A stretch of 64,000 bases of DNA from the NCBI GenBank assembly GCA_016790285.1, contig JAEUPJ010000058.1:62001-126000 (forward strand), written 5' to 3'. Positions 49,021 through 58,901 of this stretch are shown in pieces (within the stretch, counting starts at the first letter, position 1; the number at the start of each line of letters is the position of its first letter). The notes under the pieces are model-generated. The model searched no databases. It saw only the letters and a list, made by a program, of their open reading frames with translations, and had not been told where the DNA came from. The position numbers were made by a program, and so were the translations under genes. Source of the stretch: Roseateles sp. (GTDB lineage: Bacteria > Pseudomonadota > Gammaproteobacteria > Burkholderiales > Burkholderiaceae_C).

Positions 49021-51657
49021 TTGAATTCTCATCCTGCACCCCAACCGCTGCCGGGCTTCGTGCGTGTGCGCGGCGCACGCGAGCACAACCTGAAAAACGT
49101 GAGCGTGGACATCCCGCGCGATGCGCTGGTGGTGTTCAGCGGCGTGTCGGGGTCCGGCAAGTCGTCGCTGGCGTTTGCGACCATCTACGCGGAGGCGCAG
49201 CGGCGCTATTTCGAGTCGGTCGCGCCCTATGCGCGCCGGCTGATCGACCAGGTCGGCGTGCCGGCGGTGGACAGCATCGACGGGCTGCCACCCGCGGTGG
49301 CCCTGCAGCAGCAGCGCGGCACGCCGAGCGCGCGGTCGTCGGTGGGCAGCGCCACGTCGCTGTCCAGCCTGCTGCGCATGCTGTACTCGCGCGCCGGGCA
49401 TTACCCGGCCAGGCAGCCCATGCTGTACGCGGAGGACTTCTCGCCCAACACGCCGCAGGGCGCCTGCCCGACCTGCCACGGCCTGGGCCGCGTCCACGAG
49501 GTGACCGAGGCGTCGATGGTGCCCGACCCATCGCTGAGCATCCGTGAGCGCGCCGTGGCCGCCTGGCCGCCGGCCTGGCACGGGCAGAACCTGCGCGACA
49601 TCCTCGTCACGCTGGGGCATGACGTCGACAAGCCCTGGCGCGACCTGCCCAGGAAGGTGCGCGACTGGATCCTCTTCACCGAGGAGCAACCCACCGTGCC
49701 CGTCTACGCCGGCTTCACGCCCGCCGAGACGCGTGCCGCCCTGCGCAGCCGCATGGAGCCGAGCTATCAGGGCACCTTCATGGGGGCGCGCAAGTACGTG
49801 CTGCACACGTACGCCACCACGCAGAGCGCGCTGATGAAGCGCCGCGTGGCCCGCTACATGATCGCCAGCGATTGCCCGACCTGCGACGGCAAGCGGCTCA
49901 AGCGCGAGGCGCTGTCGGTGACGTTCGCGGGGCTGGACATCGGCGAGATGTCGCGCCTGCCGCTGCGAGAGCTGGCCGAGGTGCTCACCCCAGCCGCGCA
50001 AGGCCTGGCCCCGTCGAGTGCAGGGAAGCACAAGGGCAAGGGCATCAGCCGCTCCGCGTCGCGCCTGCATGCTGACCAACGCGCGGCGGCCGGCGCCAAG
50101 GCCCACGCCGGCGCGCCGGACGTGCGGCGCACGCCAGAGCAATCGCCGGAGAAGCGCATGGCGGCGCAGCGCATCGCTGCCGACATGCTCGAGCGCATCG
50201 GCACGCTCAACGAACTGGGCCTGGGCTACCTGTCGCTGGACCGCGGCACGCCCACGCTGTCGTCGGGCGAGTTGCAGCGGCTGCGGCTGGCCACCCAGAT
50301 CCGCTCCAACCTCTTCGGCGTGATCTACGTGCTCGACGAGCCGTCGGCGGGCCTGCACCCCGCCGATGGGGAGGCGCTGCTGGGGGCGCTGCGGGCGCTG
50401 AAGAGCGCCGGCAACTCGCTCTTCGTCGTCGAACACGACGTCGAGCTGATGCGCGAGGCGGACTGGCTGGTCGACGTCGGCCCCGAGGCCGGCGAGCGCG
50501 GTGGCGAAGTGCTGTTCAGCGGGCCGCCCGGCGGCCTCGAAGCCGTGGCGGCCTCGCGCACCGCGCCCTACCTGTTCCCGAAGGCGGCGCCCGAGCGGCG
50601 GGCGCGGCGCGATGCGAAGGGCTGGCTGGCACTGGCCGGTGTGTCACGCAACAACCTGCGCGGGCTCGATGCGCGCTTTCCGCTGGGCTGCTTCGTGGCG
50701 GTGACCGGCATTTCAGGCTCGGGGAAGTCCAGCCTCGTGAGCCAGGCGCTGGTCGACCTGGTCGGGCAGGCACTGGGCCATGAAGCGGTCATGCCAGACG
50801 CGGAAGAGGGAGAGGACGGCGACGCGGCCGCCCGCGAGATCACGCGCGGCGAGATCGTCTCCGGGCTGGAGCACATCCGCCGCCTCGTGAAGGTCGACCA
50901 GAAGCCCATCGGCCGCACGCCGCGGTCCAACCTGGCGACGTACACAGGCCTGTTCGACCACGTGCGCAAGCTCTTCGCCGCCACGCCGGCGGCGCGGGCG
51001 CGGCGCTATGACGCGGGGCGCTTTTCCTTCAACGTTGCCAAGGGCCGGTGCGAGACCTGCGAGGGCGAGGGCTTCGTGCGCGTGGAACTGCTCTTCATGC
51101 CCAGCGTCTATGCGCCTTGCCCCACCTGCCATGGCGCCCGCTACAACGAGGCGACGCTCAAGGTTCGGCTGCGCGATCGCAACATCGCCGAGGTGCTGCG
51201 CATGACGGTGGACGAGGCCGCGGCGTTCTTTGGCGAGGAGCCGCCCCTGGCCCGGCCGCTGACCCTGCTGCAGCAGATCGGGCTGGGCTACCTGCGCCTG
51301 GGCCAGCCGGCGACCGAGCTGTCCGGCGGCGAAGCCCAGCGCATCAAGCTGGCCACCGAATTGCAACGGGCGCAGCGCGGGCACACCCTGTACGTGCTGG
51401 ACGAGCCGACGACGGGCCTGCACCCCTGGGATGTCGACAAGCTGCTGGCCCAGCTCGACAGCCTCGTGGACGCGGGCAACACGGTCGTGGTGGTGGAGCA
51501 CGAGATGCGCGTCGTGGCGGCAAGCGACTGGGTCATCGACGTCGGTCCGGGCGCCGGGGCCGAAGGCGGGCGCATCGTCTACGCAGGCACGCCCGAGCGC
51601 GTCGCCGCGGCGCCTGGCAGCCGTACCGCGCCCTACATTGCCCGGGCGCTGCGTTAG
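49021..51657 (+). CDS. UvrA2-type excinuclease ABC subunit A-like ATPase
   Basis: An 878-aa UvrA homologue of class II. Two ABC cassettes: Walker A GVSGSGKSS with signature LSSGELQRLRLA, and GISGSGKSS with LSGGEAQRIKLATEL. Zinc modules are CPTCHG...CPTCDG and CETCEGEG...CPTCHG. After YARRLIDQVG...ARSSVGSATSLSSLLRMLYSRAG it goes straight to the first zinc module, so the UvrB-binding domain of UvrA1 appears to be missing, the hallmark of UvrA2. A basic insert of about 45 residues lies near 340-385. I use the TTG at 49021, 10 bases after ku; the ribosome site is weak. UvrA2 is tied to damage tolerance or drug resistance. Confidence 0.88.
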   Translation: MNSHPAPQPLPGFVRVRGAREHNLKNVSVDIPRDALVVFSGVSGSGKSSLAFATIYAEAQRRYFESVAPYARRLIDQVGVPAVDSIDGLPPAVALQQQRGTPSARSSVGSATSLSSLLRMLYSRAGHYPARQPMLYAEDFSPNTPQGACPTCHGLGRVHEVTEASMVPDPSLSIRERAVAAWPPAWHGQNLRDILVTLGHDVDKPWRDLPRKVRDWILFTEEQPTVPVYAGFTPAETRAALRSRMEPSYQGTFMGARKYVLHTYATTQSALMKRRVARYMIASDCPTCDGKRLKREALSVTFAGLDIGEMSRLPLRELAEVLTPAAQGLAPSSAGKHKGKGISRSASRLHADQRAAAGAKAHAGAPDVRRTPEQSPEKRMAAQRIAADMLERIGTLNELGLGYLSLDRGTPTLSSGELQRLRLATQIRSNLFGVIYVLDEPSAGLHPADGEALLGALRALKSAGNSLFVVEHDVELMREADWLVDVGPEAGERGGEVLFSGPPGGLEAVAASRTAPYLFPKAAPERRARRDAKGWLALAGVSRNNLRGLDARFPLGCFVAVTGISGSGKSSLVSQALVDLVGQALGHEAVMPDAEEGEDGDAAAREITRGEIVSGLEHIRRLVKVDQKPIGRTPRSNLATYTGLFDHVRKLFAATPAARARRYDAGRFSFNVAKGRCETCEGEGFVRVELLFMPSVYAPCPTCHGARYNEATLKVRLRDRNIAEVLRMTVDEAAAFFGEEPPLARPLTLLQQIGLGYLRLGQPATELSGGEAQRIKLATELQRAQRGHTLYVLDEPTTGLHPWDVDKLLAQLDSLVDAGNTVVVVEHEMRVVAASDWVIDVGPGAGAEGGRIVYAGTPERVAAAPGSRTAPYIARALR

Positions 51658-51758
51658 CGCGGTGCCCGTCAACGCGGCGGCACCGACCAGGCGCGGCGAG
51701 CCGACTCTGGACGATGTCTGACAGACGCGCGCGGTGAAAGGTGCAAACCTTCGCCGCC

Positions 51759-52769
51759 ATGACGCCCACCCCGCCCGCCCGAGATGCTCCGATGTTCGTC
51801 GTGTTCAACCTCGCTTCGGGCCGGGGGGACCGCGATGAAGTCGGCCCCGCCGTTCAGGCCGCCTGCGAGGCGGCGCACCGGCGCTGCGAACTGCTGCCGG
51901 TGACGCAGCCCGGCACGCTCGCGCAGGTGGCGCGCGAAGCGGTGCGGCGCGCGCGGGAGGTCGACGGCATCGTCGTCGCCGCCGGTGGCGACGGCACGAT
52001 CAATGGCGTGGCGCAGGCCGTGCTGGGCAGTGGCTGTCGCTTCGGCGTGCTGCCGCGGGGCACGTTCAACTACTTCGCGCGCACCCACGGCATCCCGACG
52101 GAGCTGCCCGATGCGCTGCACGTGCTGCTGCATGAGAGCGCTGAGGCCGTGCAGGTGGGGCAGGTCAACGGCCGCGTGTTCCTCGTGAACGCCAGCCTGG
52201 GCCTGTATGCCAAGTCGCTGGAGGATCGCGAGGGCTGGAAGCAGCAGTTCGGCCGCAGCAGGCTGGTGGCCCTGGCCTCGGGGGTGTGGACCATCCTTCG
52301 CGGCCACCGCAGCCTGCGCCTCACGGCGGAACTGCCCGAGCGCAGCTGGACGGCGCGGACACCCACGCTGTTCGTCGGCAACAACGCGCTGCAGATGGAG
52401 CAGGTCGGCCTCCCCCAGGCGGGCGCCATCGACGGGGGCTGCCTGGCGGGCGTGATGCTCAAGCCGGTCGGCCGCTGGTCCCTGCTGGCCCTGCTGGCGC
52501 GCGGCGCCTTCGGCCGGCTCAACGAGGCCGACGAGGTGGTGCATTTCTCATTCCGCACCGTGACGGTGGACGTGCGGGCAGGCGGCATACGGCGCATCAA
52601 GGTCGCGACCGACGGCGAGCTGGTCACCATGACGATGCCCTTGCGCTTCGAGGTGGCGCCGCACCCGCTGCTGCTGATCCGGCCGCCCGGCCTCTCGCCC
52701 GAGCGGCGCAATGCCCAGGCCGAACTGGCCGAGCATGCGGAGCAGGCCGAAGCGAAGGGCAGTGCATGA
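51759..52769 (+). CDS. Diacylglycerol kinase-family lipid kinase
   Basis: A 336-aa protein of the DAGK/YegS family. It has the nucleotide-binding motif VVAAGGDGTINGVAQAVLG, the following GVLPRGTFNYFARTHGIP and the second-domain motif VGNNALQMEQVGLPQAGAIDGGCL. Members phosphorylate diacylglycerol or sphingoid-like lipids; the substrate here is unknown. Possible starts are ATG 51759 or ATG 51792, neither with a clear ribosome site. The stop overlaps the next ATG (ATGA), so the pair forms an operon. Confidence 0.85.
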   Translation: MTPTPPARDAPMFVVFNLASGRGDRDEVGPAVQAACEAAHRRCELLPVTQPGTLAQVAREAVRRAREVDGIVVAAGGDGTINGVAQAVLGSGCRFGVLPRGTFNYFARTHGIPTELPDALHVLLHESAEAVQVGQVNGRVFLVNASLGLYAKSLEDREGWKQQFGRSRLVALASGVWTILRGHRSLRLTAELPERSWTARTPTLFVGNNALQMEQVGLPQAGAIDGGCLAGVMLKPVGRWSLLALLARGAFGRLNEADEVVHFSFRTVTVDVRAGGIRRIKVATDGELVTMTMPLRFEVAPHPLLLIRPPGLSPERRNAQAELAEHAEQAEAKGSA

Positions 52770-53584
52770 CGGTGATGCTGCAGATCTCGGACACCCACTT
52801 CGGCACCGAGCGCCCGGTGGCGATGACGGCGCTGCGGGAGCTCTGCCTGGCGCAGCGGCCGGACCTGCTGCTCGTCACCGGCGACGTCACGCAGCGCGCC
52901 CGCGCGGCAGAGTTCGCCGCGGCCAAGGACTATTTCGACTCGCTGCCGGTGCCCAACCGCCTGGTGCTGCCTGGCAACCACGACATCCCGCTGTTCGACG
53001 TCCTCACGCGCGTCTTCGCGCCTTACCGGCGCTATGCGCGCGCTTTCGGCCGGGCGCTGGAGGGCGAGTTCGTGCGCGAAGACGTGCTCCTGCTGAGCCT
53101 GAACACCACGCGGCGCTGGCGGCATGTCCATGGCGAACTGTCCGACGCGCAGATCCGGCGTGTCGCGTCCCGCATGGCCCAGGCGACGCCGGGCCAGTTG
53201 CGCCTGGTGGCGGTGCACCAGCCGGTCGCGGCTGTCACGCCCGAGGACGTCGCCAACCTGCTGCGTGGCCACGAGCGTGCCATCCCCGTCTGGGCCGCAG
53301 CCGGCGTGGACGCCGTGCTGGGCGGGCACATCCACCTGCCATATGTGGTGCCGTTGCATGCAGCCTGGCCGCAACTGGCGCGCCCGGTCTGGGCCGTGCA
53401 GGCCGGCACGGCCCTCAGTCACCGCCTGCGCAACGGCATCGGCAACTCGGTGAACCTGATCTACGCCGGGCCAGCGCCCAGGGTCGAGCGCTGGGATCTC
53501 CATGAGGAGGTCGGGCGGTTCGTGCAGGTGGAGGTGACGGATCTGCACCCGCCCCGCGAGGCGGGCGCGGCGCCGGGGGCTTGA
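52766..53584 (+). CDS. Metallophosphoesterase (CpdA-like)
   Basis: A 272-aa calcineurin-type phosphoesterase with all metal motifs in order: ISDTHFG, LVTGDVTQRA, VLPGNHDIPLFD, VAVHQPV and LGGHIHLPY. This resembles the class III cyclic-nucleotide phosphodiesterases (CpdA) and also lipid phosphatases such as UDP-diacylglucosamine hydrolase relatives. Coupling to a lipid kinase-like gene fits a lipid-phosphate role, but this is only context. Confidence 0.82.
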   Translation: MTVMLQISDTHFGTERPVAMTALRELCLAQRPDLLLVTGDVTQRARAAEFAAAKDYFDSLPVPNRLVLPGNHDIPLFDVLTRVFAPYRRYARAFGRALEGEFVREDVLLLSLNTTRRWRHVHGELSDAQIRRVASRMAQATPGQLRLVAVHQPVAAVTPEDVANLLRGHERAIPVWAAAGVDAVLGGHIHLPYVVPLHAAWPQLARPVWAVQAGTALSHRLRNGIGNSVNLIYAGPAPRVERWDLHEEVGRFVQVEVTDLHPPREAGAAPGA

Positions 53585-53661
53585 CGCGCCCGGCGCGCCC
53601 GGCGCGTGCGGGCGGCGGGACGCGCGCGAGCCGCGTGCCCCAAGGGCCCTTCGGCTGCGCC

Positions 53662-53694
53662 AAAAGAAAAGGGCCTGACCGAAGCCAAGCCCTT
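53662..53694 (-). terminator. Terminator of tRNA-Thr (probably bidirectional)
   Basis: On the - strand AAGGGCTTGGC-TTCG-GTCAGGCCCTT forms an 11-bp stem (with two G-U pairs) capped by a UUCG loop and followed by TTCTTTT. On the + strand it is followed by TGTCTTTT and could also end the phosphoesterase transcript. Confidence 0.85.
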
Positions 53695-53709
53695 GTCTTT
53701 TCAAATTTC

Positions 53710-53785
53710 TGGTGCCGGCAAGAGGAGTCGAACCCCCGACCTTCGCATTACGAATGCGCTGCTCTACCAACTGAGCTATGCCGGC
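53710..53785 (-). tRNA. tRNA-Thr(CGT)
   Basis: A 76-nt tRNA. The acceptor stem GCCGGCA pairs with TGCCGGC, discriminator A, CCA encoded. D-arm GCTCAGTTGGTAGAGC, anticodon loop TTCGTAA (CGT), T-arm GGGTTCGACTCC. Nearly the same core as E. coli tRNA-Thr(CGT). Confidence 0.97.
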
Positions 53786-53836
53786 CTGCTGTTGCAGTGA
53801 ACGTTGCAGTGTTCAGCGTTGCCGCCGAAGCCCGCC

Positions 53837-53866
53837 ATTATAGCCACTATTTTTCAGCGGCCTCAA
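53837..53866 (-). promoter_or_regulatory. Predicted tRNA-Thr promoter
   Basis: On the - strand TTGAGG (53861-53866), 18-base spacer and a perfect TATAAT (53837-53842), about 50 bases upstream of the tRNA. The -35 lies within the 3' end of fbp. Direct repeats GTTGCAGTG follow downstream of it. Confidence 0.6.
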
Positions 53867-54863
53867 GGTGGTAGGCCGTGAAGCGTTCCACCTCGTTTTT
53901 CGAGCCCAGCACGACGGCCACGCGCTCGTGGAGCTTGGTGGGGTGCAGGCTCATGATGCGCTCGGTGCCGTTGGTGGCCGCGCCGCCCGCCTGCTCGACG
54001 ATGAAGGCCATCGGGTTGGCTTCGTACATCAGGCGCAGCTTGCCGGGCTTGTCGGGCTCGCGCTGGTCCCAGGGGTACATGAACACGCCGCCGCGGGTGA
54101 GGATGCGGTGCACGTCGGCCACCATGCTGGCGACCCAGCGCATGTTGAAGTCCTTGGCCCGCGGGCCGGCGCTGCCCGCCAGGCACTCGTCGATGTAGCG
54201 CTTCACCGGCGGCGCCCAGTGGCGCATGTTGGACATGTTGATCGCGAATTCCTTCGTGTCCTCGGGAATCTTGACCTGGTCCTGCGTCAGCACCCAGGAA
54301 CCGGTCTCGCGGTCGAGCGTGAAGACGGCGACGCCGTCGCCCACGGTCAGCACCAGCATGCTCTGCGGGCCATAGACGCAGTAGCCCGCCGCGGCCTGCT
54401 GCTTGCCCGGCTGCAGGAAGTCGTCTTCGCTCACGCCGCGCGAATGGCCCACCTTGCGCAGCACGCTGAAGATGGTGCCGATGGACACGTTGACGTCGAT
54501 GTTGGACGAGCCGTCCAGCGGGTCGAACAGCAGCAGGTACTCGCCCTGCGGGTAGCGGTTGGGCACCACGTAGATGCCGTCCATCTCCTCGCTGGCCATG
54601 GCGGCGAGGTGGCCACCCCATTCGTTGGCTTCGATCAGCACCTCGTTGGCGATGATGTCGAGCTTCTTCTGCACTTCGCCCTGCACGTTCTCGCTGCCGG
54701 CGGTGCCGAGGACGTCGCCCAGGGCGCCCTTGTTGACGGCGATGGCGATGCGCTTGCAGGCGCGGGCGACCACCTCGATCAGCAGGCGCAGCTCCTGCGG
54801 GATATGGCCGTGCTCGCGCTGCTGCTCGACGAGGTATTGGGTCAGGCTGGTCTGGCGGGCCAT
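53847..54863 (-). CDS. fbp: Fructose-1,6-bisphosphatase class I
   Basis: A 338-aa gluconeogenic (and Calvin cycle) phosphatase. Motifs in order: [20 protein letters not shown] near 50, the metal site [35 protein letters not shown], substrate residues in [13 protein letters not shown] and [14 protein letters not shown], and the C-terminal [24 protein letters not shown] 54863 has GGAGCGAA upstream; a second ATG lies three bases before it. It follows pepN on the same strand. Confidence 0.96.
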   Translation of the reverse strand: MARQTSLTQYLVEQQREHGHIPQELRLLIEVVARACKRIAIAVNKGALGDVLGTAGSENVQGEVQKKLDIIANEVLIEANEWGGHLAAMASEEMDGIYVVPNRYPQGEYLLLFDPLDGSSNIDVNVSIGTIFSVLRKVGHSRGVSEDDFLQPGKQQAAAGYCVYGPQSMLVLTVGDGVAVFTLDRETGSWVLTQDQVKIPEDTKEFAINMSNMRHWAPPVKRYIDECLAGSAGPRAKDFNMRWVASMVADVHRILTRGGVFMYPWDQREPDKPGKLRLMYEANPMAFIVEQAGGAATNGTERIMSLHPTKLHERVAVVLGSKNEVERFTAYHLEAAEK

Positions 54864-54888
54864 CATTTCGCTCCCGCCGGGACGCGCC

Positions 54889-54935
54889 AAGGGAGCGAAG
54901 CGCCCCCACGGGGGGCAGCGAACAAAGTGAGCGTG
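54889..54935. repeat. Short G/C-rich repeat between pepN and fbp
   Basis: A GGGAGCGAAGCG / GGGGGCAGCGAAC / AGTGAGCGTGGGGG motif with a GCCCCC-ACG-GGGGGC hairpin (54902-54916). I recall similar 'GAGCGAAGCGCCCCC' segments between genes of other Comamonadaceae-like genomes, so it may be a dispersed intergenic repeat. Only one copy is seen here. Confidence 0.4.
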
Positions 54936-54948
54936 GGGGTCAACATGT

Positions 54949-57612
54949 TCAGGCTCCCGAGGCCAGAGCACGCTCGACGATCTCGCGCACATCGGGCGAG
55001 AGGTCGGGCTTGGCGGCGACGCGGGCCACGGCCTCGCGCGCGGCGCTGCGGTAGGGCTCGGCAAGCACCGCCCAGCGGTCCATCGCGCGGGCGATGCGGC
55101 TGGCCAGCTGCGGGTTGATGGCGTCAATGGCCAGCACCTGCTCGGCCCAGAACACATAACCTGCCGCATCAACGCGGTGGAAGGCGGCCGGGTTGAACAT
55201 GCACAGCGACGCCAGCAGGCTGCGCGCGCGGTTGGGATTCTTGAGCGTGAAGTCGGCGTGCTTGATGAGCGCCTTCACGCGGTTGAAGACACGGCCGTCG
55301 GCTTCGGGTGCGCGGGCCTGCAGCGCAAACCACTTGTCCACCACCAGCGCGTCGTCCTTGAAGAGGGCGTGGAAGCGCTCCAGGGCGGGCGTGGCGAGCT
55401 CGGCGTGCGCATTGACCAGTGCGGCCAGTGCGCCCAGGCGCTCGGTCATGTTGGAGGCGTCCTTGAAGCGCTGGTAGGCCTTGCCCGGCCAGACGGTGTC
55501 GCCGGTGGACTGTGCGTCCAGCACCAGCATGGACAGCGCCAGGTTGGCCAGGGCACGCTTGCCGCTGGAGACGGGGTCCGGCGTGTAGCCGCCCTTGACC
55601 TGGTGCGCCTCGAAGGCCGCCGCCCAGTCGTCGCGCAGGGCGCTGGCGAGCTGGGTCTGCGCGGCCATGACGGCAGCGTGGATGGCCTGGGGGTCGACAA
55701 CGTCGAGTTGCTCGGCGATGTAGCTCTCGCCGGGCAGGGTCAGTGCCAGTTCCTTGAAGGCCGGGTCCAGCTCGGGGTGGTTGAGCACGCCGCGCATGGC
55801 CTCGATGAAGGCGTTGCTCAGCACCAGCGGCTGGCCGGCGCGCAGGGCCGCGAGGATGCGGTTGAGCGCCAGGCGCTGGCCGGCTTCCCAGCGGTTGAAG
55901 GGGTCGCTGTCGTGGCGCATCAGCACCAGCAGGGCGGCGTCGGACAGGCCGTCGTCCAGCACCACCGGCGCGGAGAAGCCGCGCAGCAGCGAGGGCACCG
56001 GCTCGTTGTCGATGTTCTCGAACGTGAAGGTCTGCTCGGCCTGGTCGATCACCAGGACGGTTTCGGTGTCGCCCGCCGCGTTGAGCTTGAGCGGCGCGCC
56101 GTGGCGGTCCAGCAGGCCCATGACGACCGGGATGACCTGCGGCTGCTTGTCCGTCTGGCCGGGGGTGGCGGGGGTGTGCTGGGTAAAGCGCAGCGTGAAG
56201 GTGCGGGCGGCGGCGTCGTGCTCGCCGTGGGCGCTCACGCGCGGGGTGCCGGCCTGTGCGTACCAGCGCTTGAAGGTGTCCAGCCGCGTGGCCAGCGCCG
56301 AGCCGGGGTTGGCGTCGGCGATGGCGGCCGCGAAGTCGTCGCAGGTCACGGCCTGGCCGTCGTGGCGCTCGAAGTAGAGCTTCATGCCCGCCTCGAAGCC
56401 CTTGCGACCGACCAGCGTCTGGTACATGCGCACCACCTCCGAGCCCTTCTCGTAGACGGTGGCGGTGTAGAAGTTGTTGATCTCGCTGTAGCTGTCCGGG
56501 CGCACCGGGTGGGCCATGGCGCCGCTGTCCTCGGGGAACTGCATGGCGCGCAGCTGGCGCACGTCCTGGATGCGGCACACGGCGCGGGCCGACGGGCTGC
56601 CGGCCATGTCCATGCTGAATTCCTGGTCGCGGAAGACGGTGAGGCCTTCCTTGAGCGACAGCTGGAACCAGTCGCGGCAGGTGACGCGGTTGCCCGTCCA
56701 GTTGTGGAAGTACTCGTGCGCGACGATGGACTCGATGCGGGCGAAGTCCACATCGGTCGCCGTGGCGGGCGAGGCGAGCAGGGCGCTGGTGTTGAAGATG
56801 TTCAGGCCCTTGTTCTCCATGGCGCCCATGTTGAAGTCGGCCACGCCGACCACCATGAAGCGCTCCAGGTCCAGCGGCAGGCCGAAGCGGGCCTCGTCCC
56901 AGACGATGGAGGCGATGAGGCTGTTCATCGCGTGCTCGGTCTTCTCCAGGTCGCCGCGGCGCACATAGACCTGCAGCAGGTGGTCCTTGCCCGCGCGGGT
57001 GCGGATGCGCTGCTCGCGCGCGACGAGGTCACCCGCGACGACGGCGAACAGGTAGCTGGGCTTGGGGAAGGGGTCGTGCCAGACCGCGAAATGGCGGCCG
57101 TTGTCCAGCTCGCCGCTGTCCACCAGGTTGCCGTTGGACAGCAGGATGGGGAACCTGGCCTTGTCGGCGCGCAGCGTCACCGTGTAGACGGCCATGACGT
57201 CCGGCCGGTCCAGGAAGTAGGTGATGCGGCGAAAGCCCTCGGCCTCGCACTGCGTGAAGAAGCTGCCGCCCGAGGTGTACAGGCCCGACAGGGCGGTGTT
57301 CTTCTCGGGGCAGCAGGTGTTGCGGATCTCCAGCGCGAAGTCGGCGTCCGGCGCGCCCTCGATGATCAGCTCGTGGCCTTCCTGGCGGAAAGACACGCTG
57401 CTGCCGTCCACCAGCACGCGCAGCACGTTGAGCTCTTCGCCGTGCAGGCGCAGCGGGCCGTGGGGCACGGCCGGGTTGCGCTCGATCTGCATCTTGCTCG
57501 TGACCAGGGTCTTGGCCGGGTCGAGGTCGAAGGTCAGGTCGACCTTGCGGATCCAGTACGCCGGTTGCTGGTAGTCCTGGCGGTGGATCAGGGGAGCGGT
57601 GCCTTCACGCAT
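54949..57612 (-). CDS. pepN: Aminopeptidase N (M1 family)
   Basis: An 887-aa cytoplasmic zinc aminopeptidase with broad specificity. The substrate motif [12 protein letters not shown] and zinc motif [34 protein letters not shown] (HExxH plus the downstream Glu) are intact. The N-terminal propeller-like domain ([25 protein letters not shown]) and the long C-terminal helical domain match E. coli PepN in length and order. AGGAAG lies seven bases before the ATG at 57612. It lies 63 bases downstream of prfB on the same strand. Confidence 0.96.
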   Translation of the reverse strand: MREGTAPLIHRQDYQQPAYWIRKVDLTFDLDPAKTLVTSKMQIERNPAVPHGPLRLHGEELNVLRVLVDGSSVSFRQEGHELIIEGAPDADFALEIRNTCCPEKNTALSGLYTSGGSFFTQCEAEGFRRITYFLDRPDVMAVYTVTLRADKARFPILLSNGNLVDSGELDNGRHFAVWHDPFPKPSYLFAVVAGDLVAREQRIRTRAGKDHLLQVYVRRGDLEKTEHAMNSLIASIVWDEARFGLPLDLERFMVVGVADFNMGAMENKGLNIFNTSALLASPATATDVDFARIESIVAHEYFHNWTGNRVTCRDWFQLSLKEGLTVFRDQEFSMDMAGSPSARAVCRIQDVRQLRAMQFPEDSGAMAHPVRPDSYSEINNFYTATVYEKGSEVVRMYQTLVGRKGFEAGMKLYFERHDGQAVTCDDFAAAIADANPGSALATRLDTFKRWYAQAGTPRVSAHGEHDAAARTFTLRFTQHTPATPGQTDKQPQVIPVVMGLLDRHGAPLKLNAAGDTETVLVIDQAEQTFTFENIDNEPVPSLLRGFSAPVVLDDGLSDAALLVLMRHDSDPFNRWEAGQRLALNRILAALRAGQPLVLSNAFIEAMRGVLNHPELDPAFKELALTLPGESYIAEQLDVVDPQAIHAAVMAAQTQLASALRDDWAAAFEAHQVKGGYTPDPVSSGKRALANLALSMLVLDAQSTGDTVWPGKAYQRFKDASNMTERLGALAALVNAHAELATPALERFHALFKDDALVVDKWFALQARAPEADGRVFNRVKALIKHADFTLKNPNRARSLLASLCMFNPAAFHRVDAAGYVFWAEQVLAIDAINPQLASRIARAMDRWAVLAEPYRSAAREAVARVAAKPDLSPDVREIVERALASGA

Positions 57613-57675
57613 GAGGGGCTTCCTAGAGGGGTTGGGGAGGGCAGGGCGCGAGGCCCTGCGCCGGGGTGCAGCGGG

Positions 57676-58780
57676 TCAGATGCCTTGCTTGAGGCTCTCG
57701 GTGATGAACGGGTCGAGGTCGCCGTCCAGCACCTTCTGCGTCGCGGAGGTCTCGTAGTTGGTGCGCAGGTCCTTGATGCGGCTCTGGTCCAGCACGTAGG
57801 AGCGGATCTGGTGGCCCCAGCCGACGTCGGTCTTGGTGTCCTCCAGCTTTTGCTGCTCTTCCATGCGCTTCTTCATCTCATGGTCGTACAGCCGCGAGCG
57901 CAGCCGGCGCCAGGCGACGTCGCGGTTGCTGTGCTGGCTGCGGCCGTCCTGGCACTGCACCACGATGCCGGTCGGGATGTGCGTGAGGCGCACCGCCGAG
58001 TCGGTCTTGTTGATGTGCTGGCCACCGGCGCCGCTGGCGCGGAAGGTGTCGGTGCGCACGTCGGCCGGGTTGATGTCGATCTCGATGGAGTCGTCGACTT
58101 CCGGGTACACGAACAGGGACGCGAACGAGGTGTGGCGGCCGCCGCTGCTGTCGAACGGGCTCTTGCGCACCAGACGGTGCACGCCGGTCTCGGTGCGCAG
58201 CAGGCCGAAGGCGTACTCGCCTTCCACCTTGATGGTGGCGCTCTTGATGCCGGCGACGTCGCCCGGGGTTTCGTCTTCGAGCGTGGCCTTGAAGCCCTTG
58301 CGCTCGCAGTACTTCAGGTACTGGCGCAGCAGCATGCCGGCCCAGTCGCAGGCTTCGGTGCCGCCCGCGCCGGCCTGGATGTCGATGAAGCAGTTGCTCG
58401 GGTCGGCCGGGTTGTTGAACATGCGGCGGAATTCGAGTTCCTCGACGGTCGCGCGGAGCTTGGCGACGTCTTCCTCGATGGCCAGCATGCCGGCTTCATC
58501 GCCTTCCTCGCGGCTCATCTCGAAGAGCTCGGTGTTGTCCGACAGCGAGGAGGTCAGGTTCGTGATCGTCTCGACCACGGCTTCGAGCGAGCGCTTTTCC
58601 TTGCCCAGCTCCTGGGCGCGCTTGGGGTCGTTCCAGACGTTGGGGTTCTCGAGCGACGCGTTGACTTCGTTCAGGCGCAGGGCTTTGCGATCGAAGTCAA
58701 AGATACCCCCTTAGCGCGTCGGTACGCGCTGAGAGGTCGGCGATGCTGTTGCCGATTTGATTGATGTGTTCGGTGTCCAT
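57676..58780 (-). CDS. prfB: Peptide chain release factor 2 (programmed +1 frameshift)
   Basis: RF2 reads UGA and UAA. The gene starts at 58780 ([27 protein letters not shown]), meets an in-frame UGA after 25-26 codons, and continues in the +1 frame to 57676, giving about 367 aa. The domains are complete: the tRNA-mimic SPF-type motif region and the catalytic GGQ in [18 protein letters not shown]. The frame change is the normal autoregulation of prfB, not an error. It is divergent from oligopeptidase B and precedes pepN. Confidence 0.96.
58696..58711 (-). promoter_or_regulatory. prfB frameshift signal
   Basis: On the - strand AGGGGGTATCTTTGAC: the internal Shine-Dalgarno AGGGGG, spacer, and slip codon CTT before TGA C. 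Bases 58697-58699 are the in-frame stop. Identical in layout to E. coli. Confidence 0.96.
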
Positions 58781-58901
58781 GACGGGTTTCCGGCGGAACT
58801 TGCAAAGGGGCGGATTTTTGCATGCCCCTGCCGACTGCAGGCACACTCGGCCCCGCCGGAGTGCGGGCTGCCATGGGCGGCGTCCGGTGGGAGACGATTG
58901 C

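Noticed and set aside
55177-58764. A 1195-codon open frame on the + strand
   Set aside because: It is exactly antisense to pepN and prfB, is low-complexity Val/Gly/Ala/Arg in composition, and has no family motif; a by-product of high GC content.
57676-58780. Apparent frameshift or pseudogene in prfB
   Set aside because: It is the programmed +1 frameshift, with all signal elements present.
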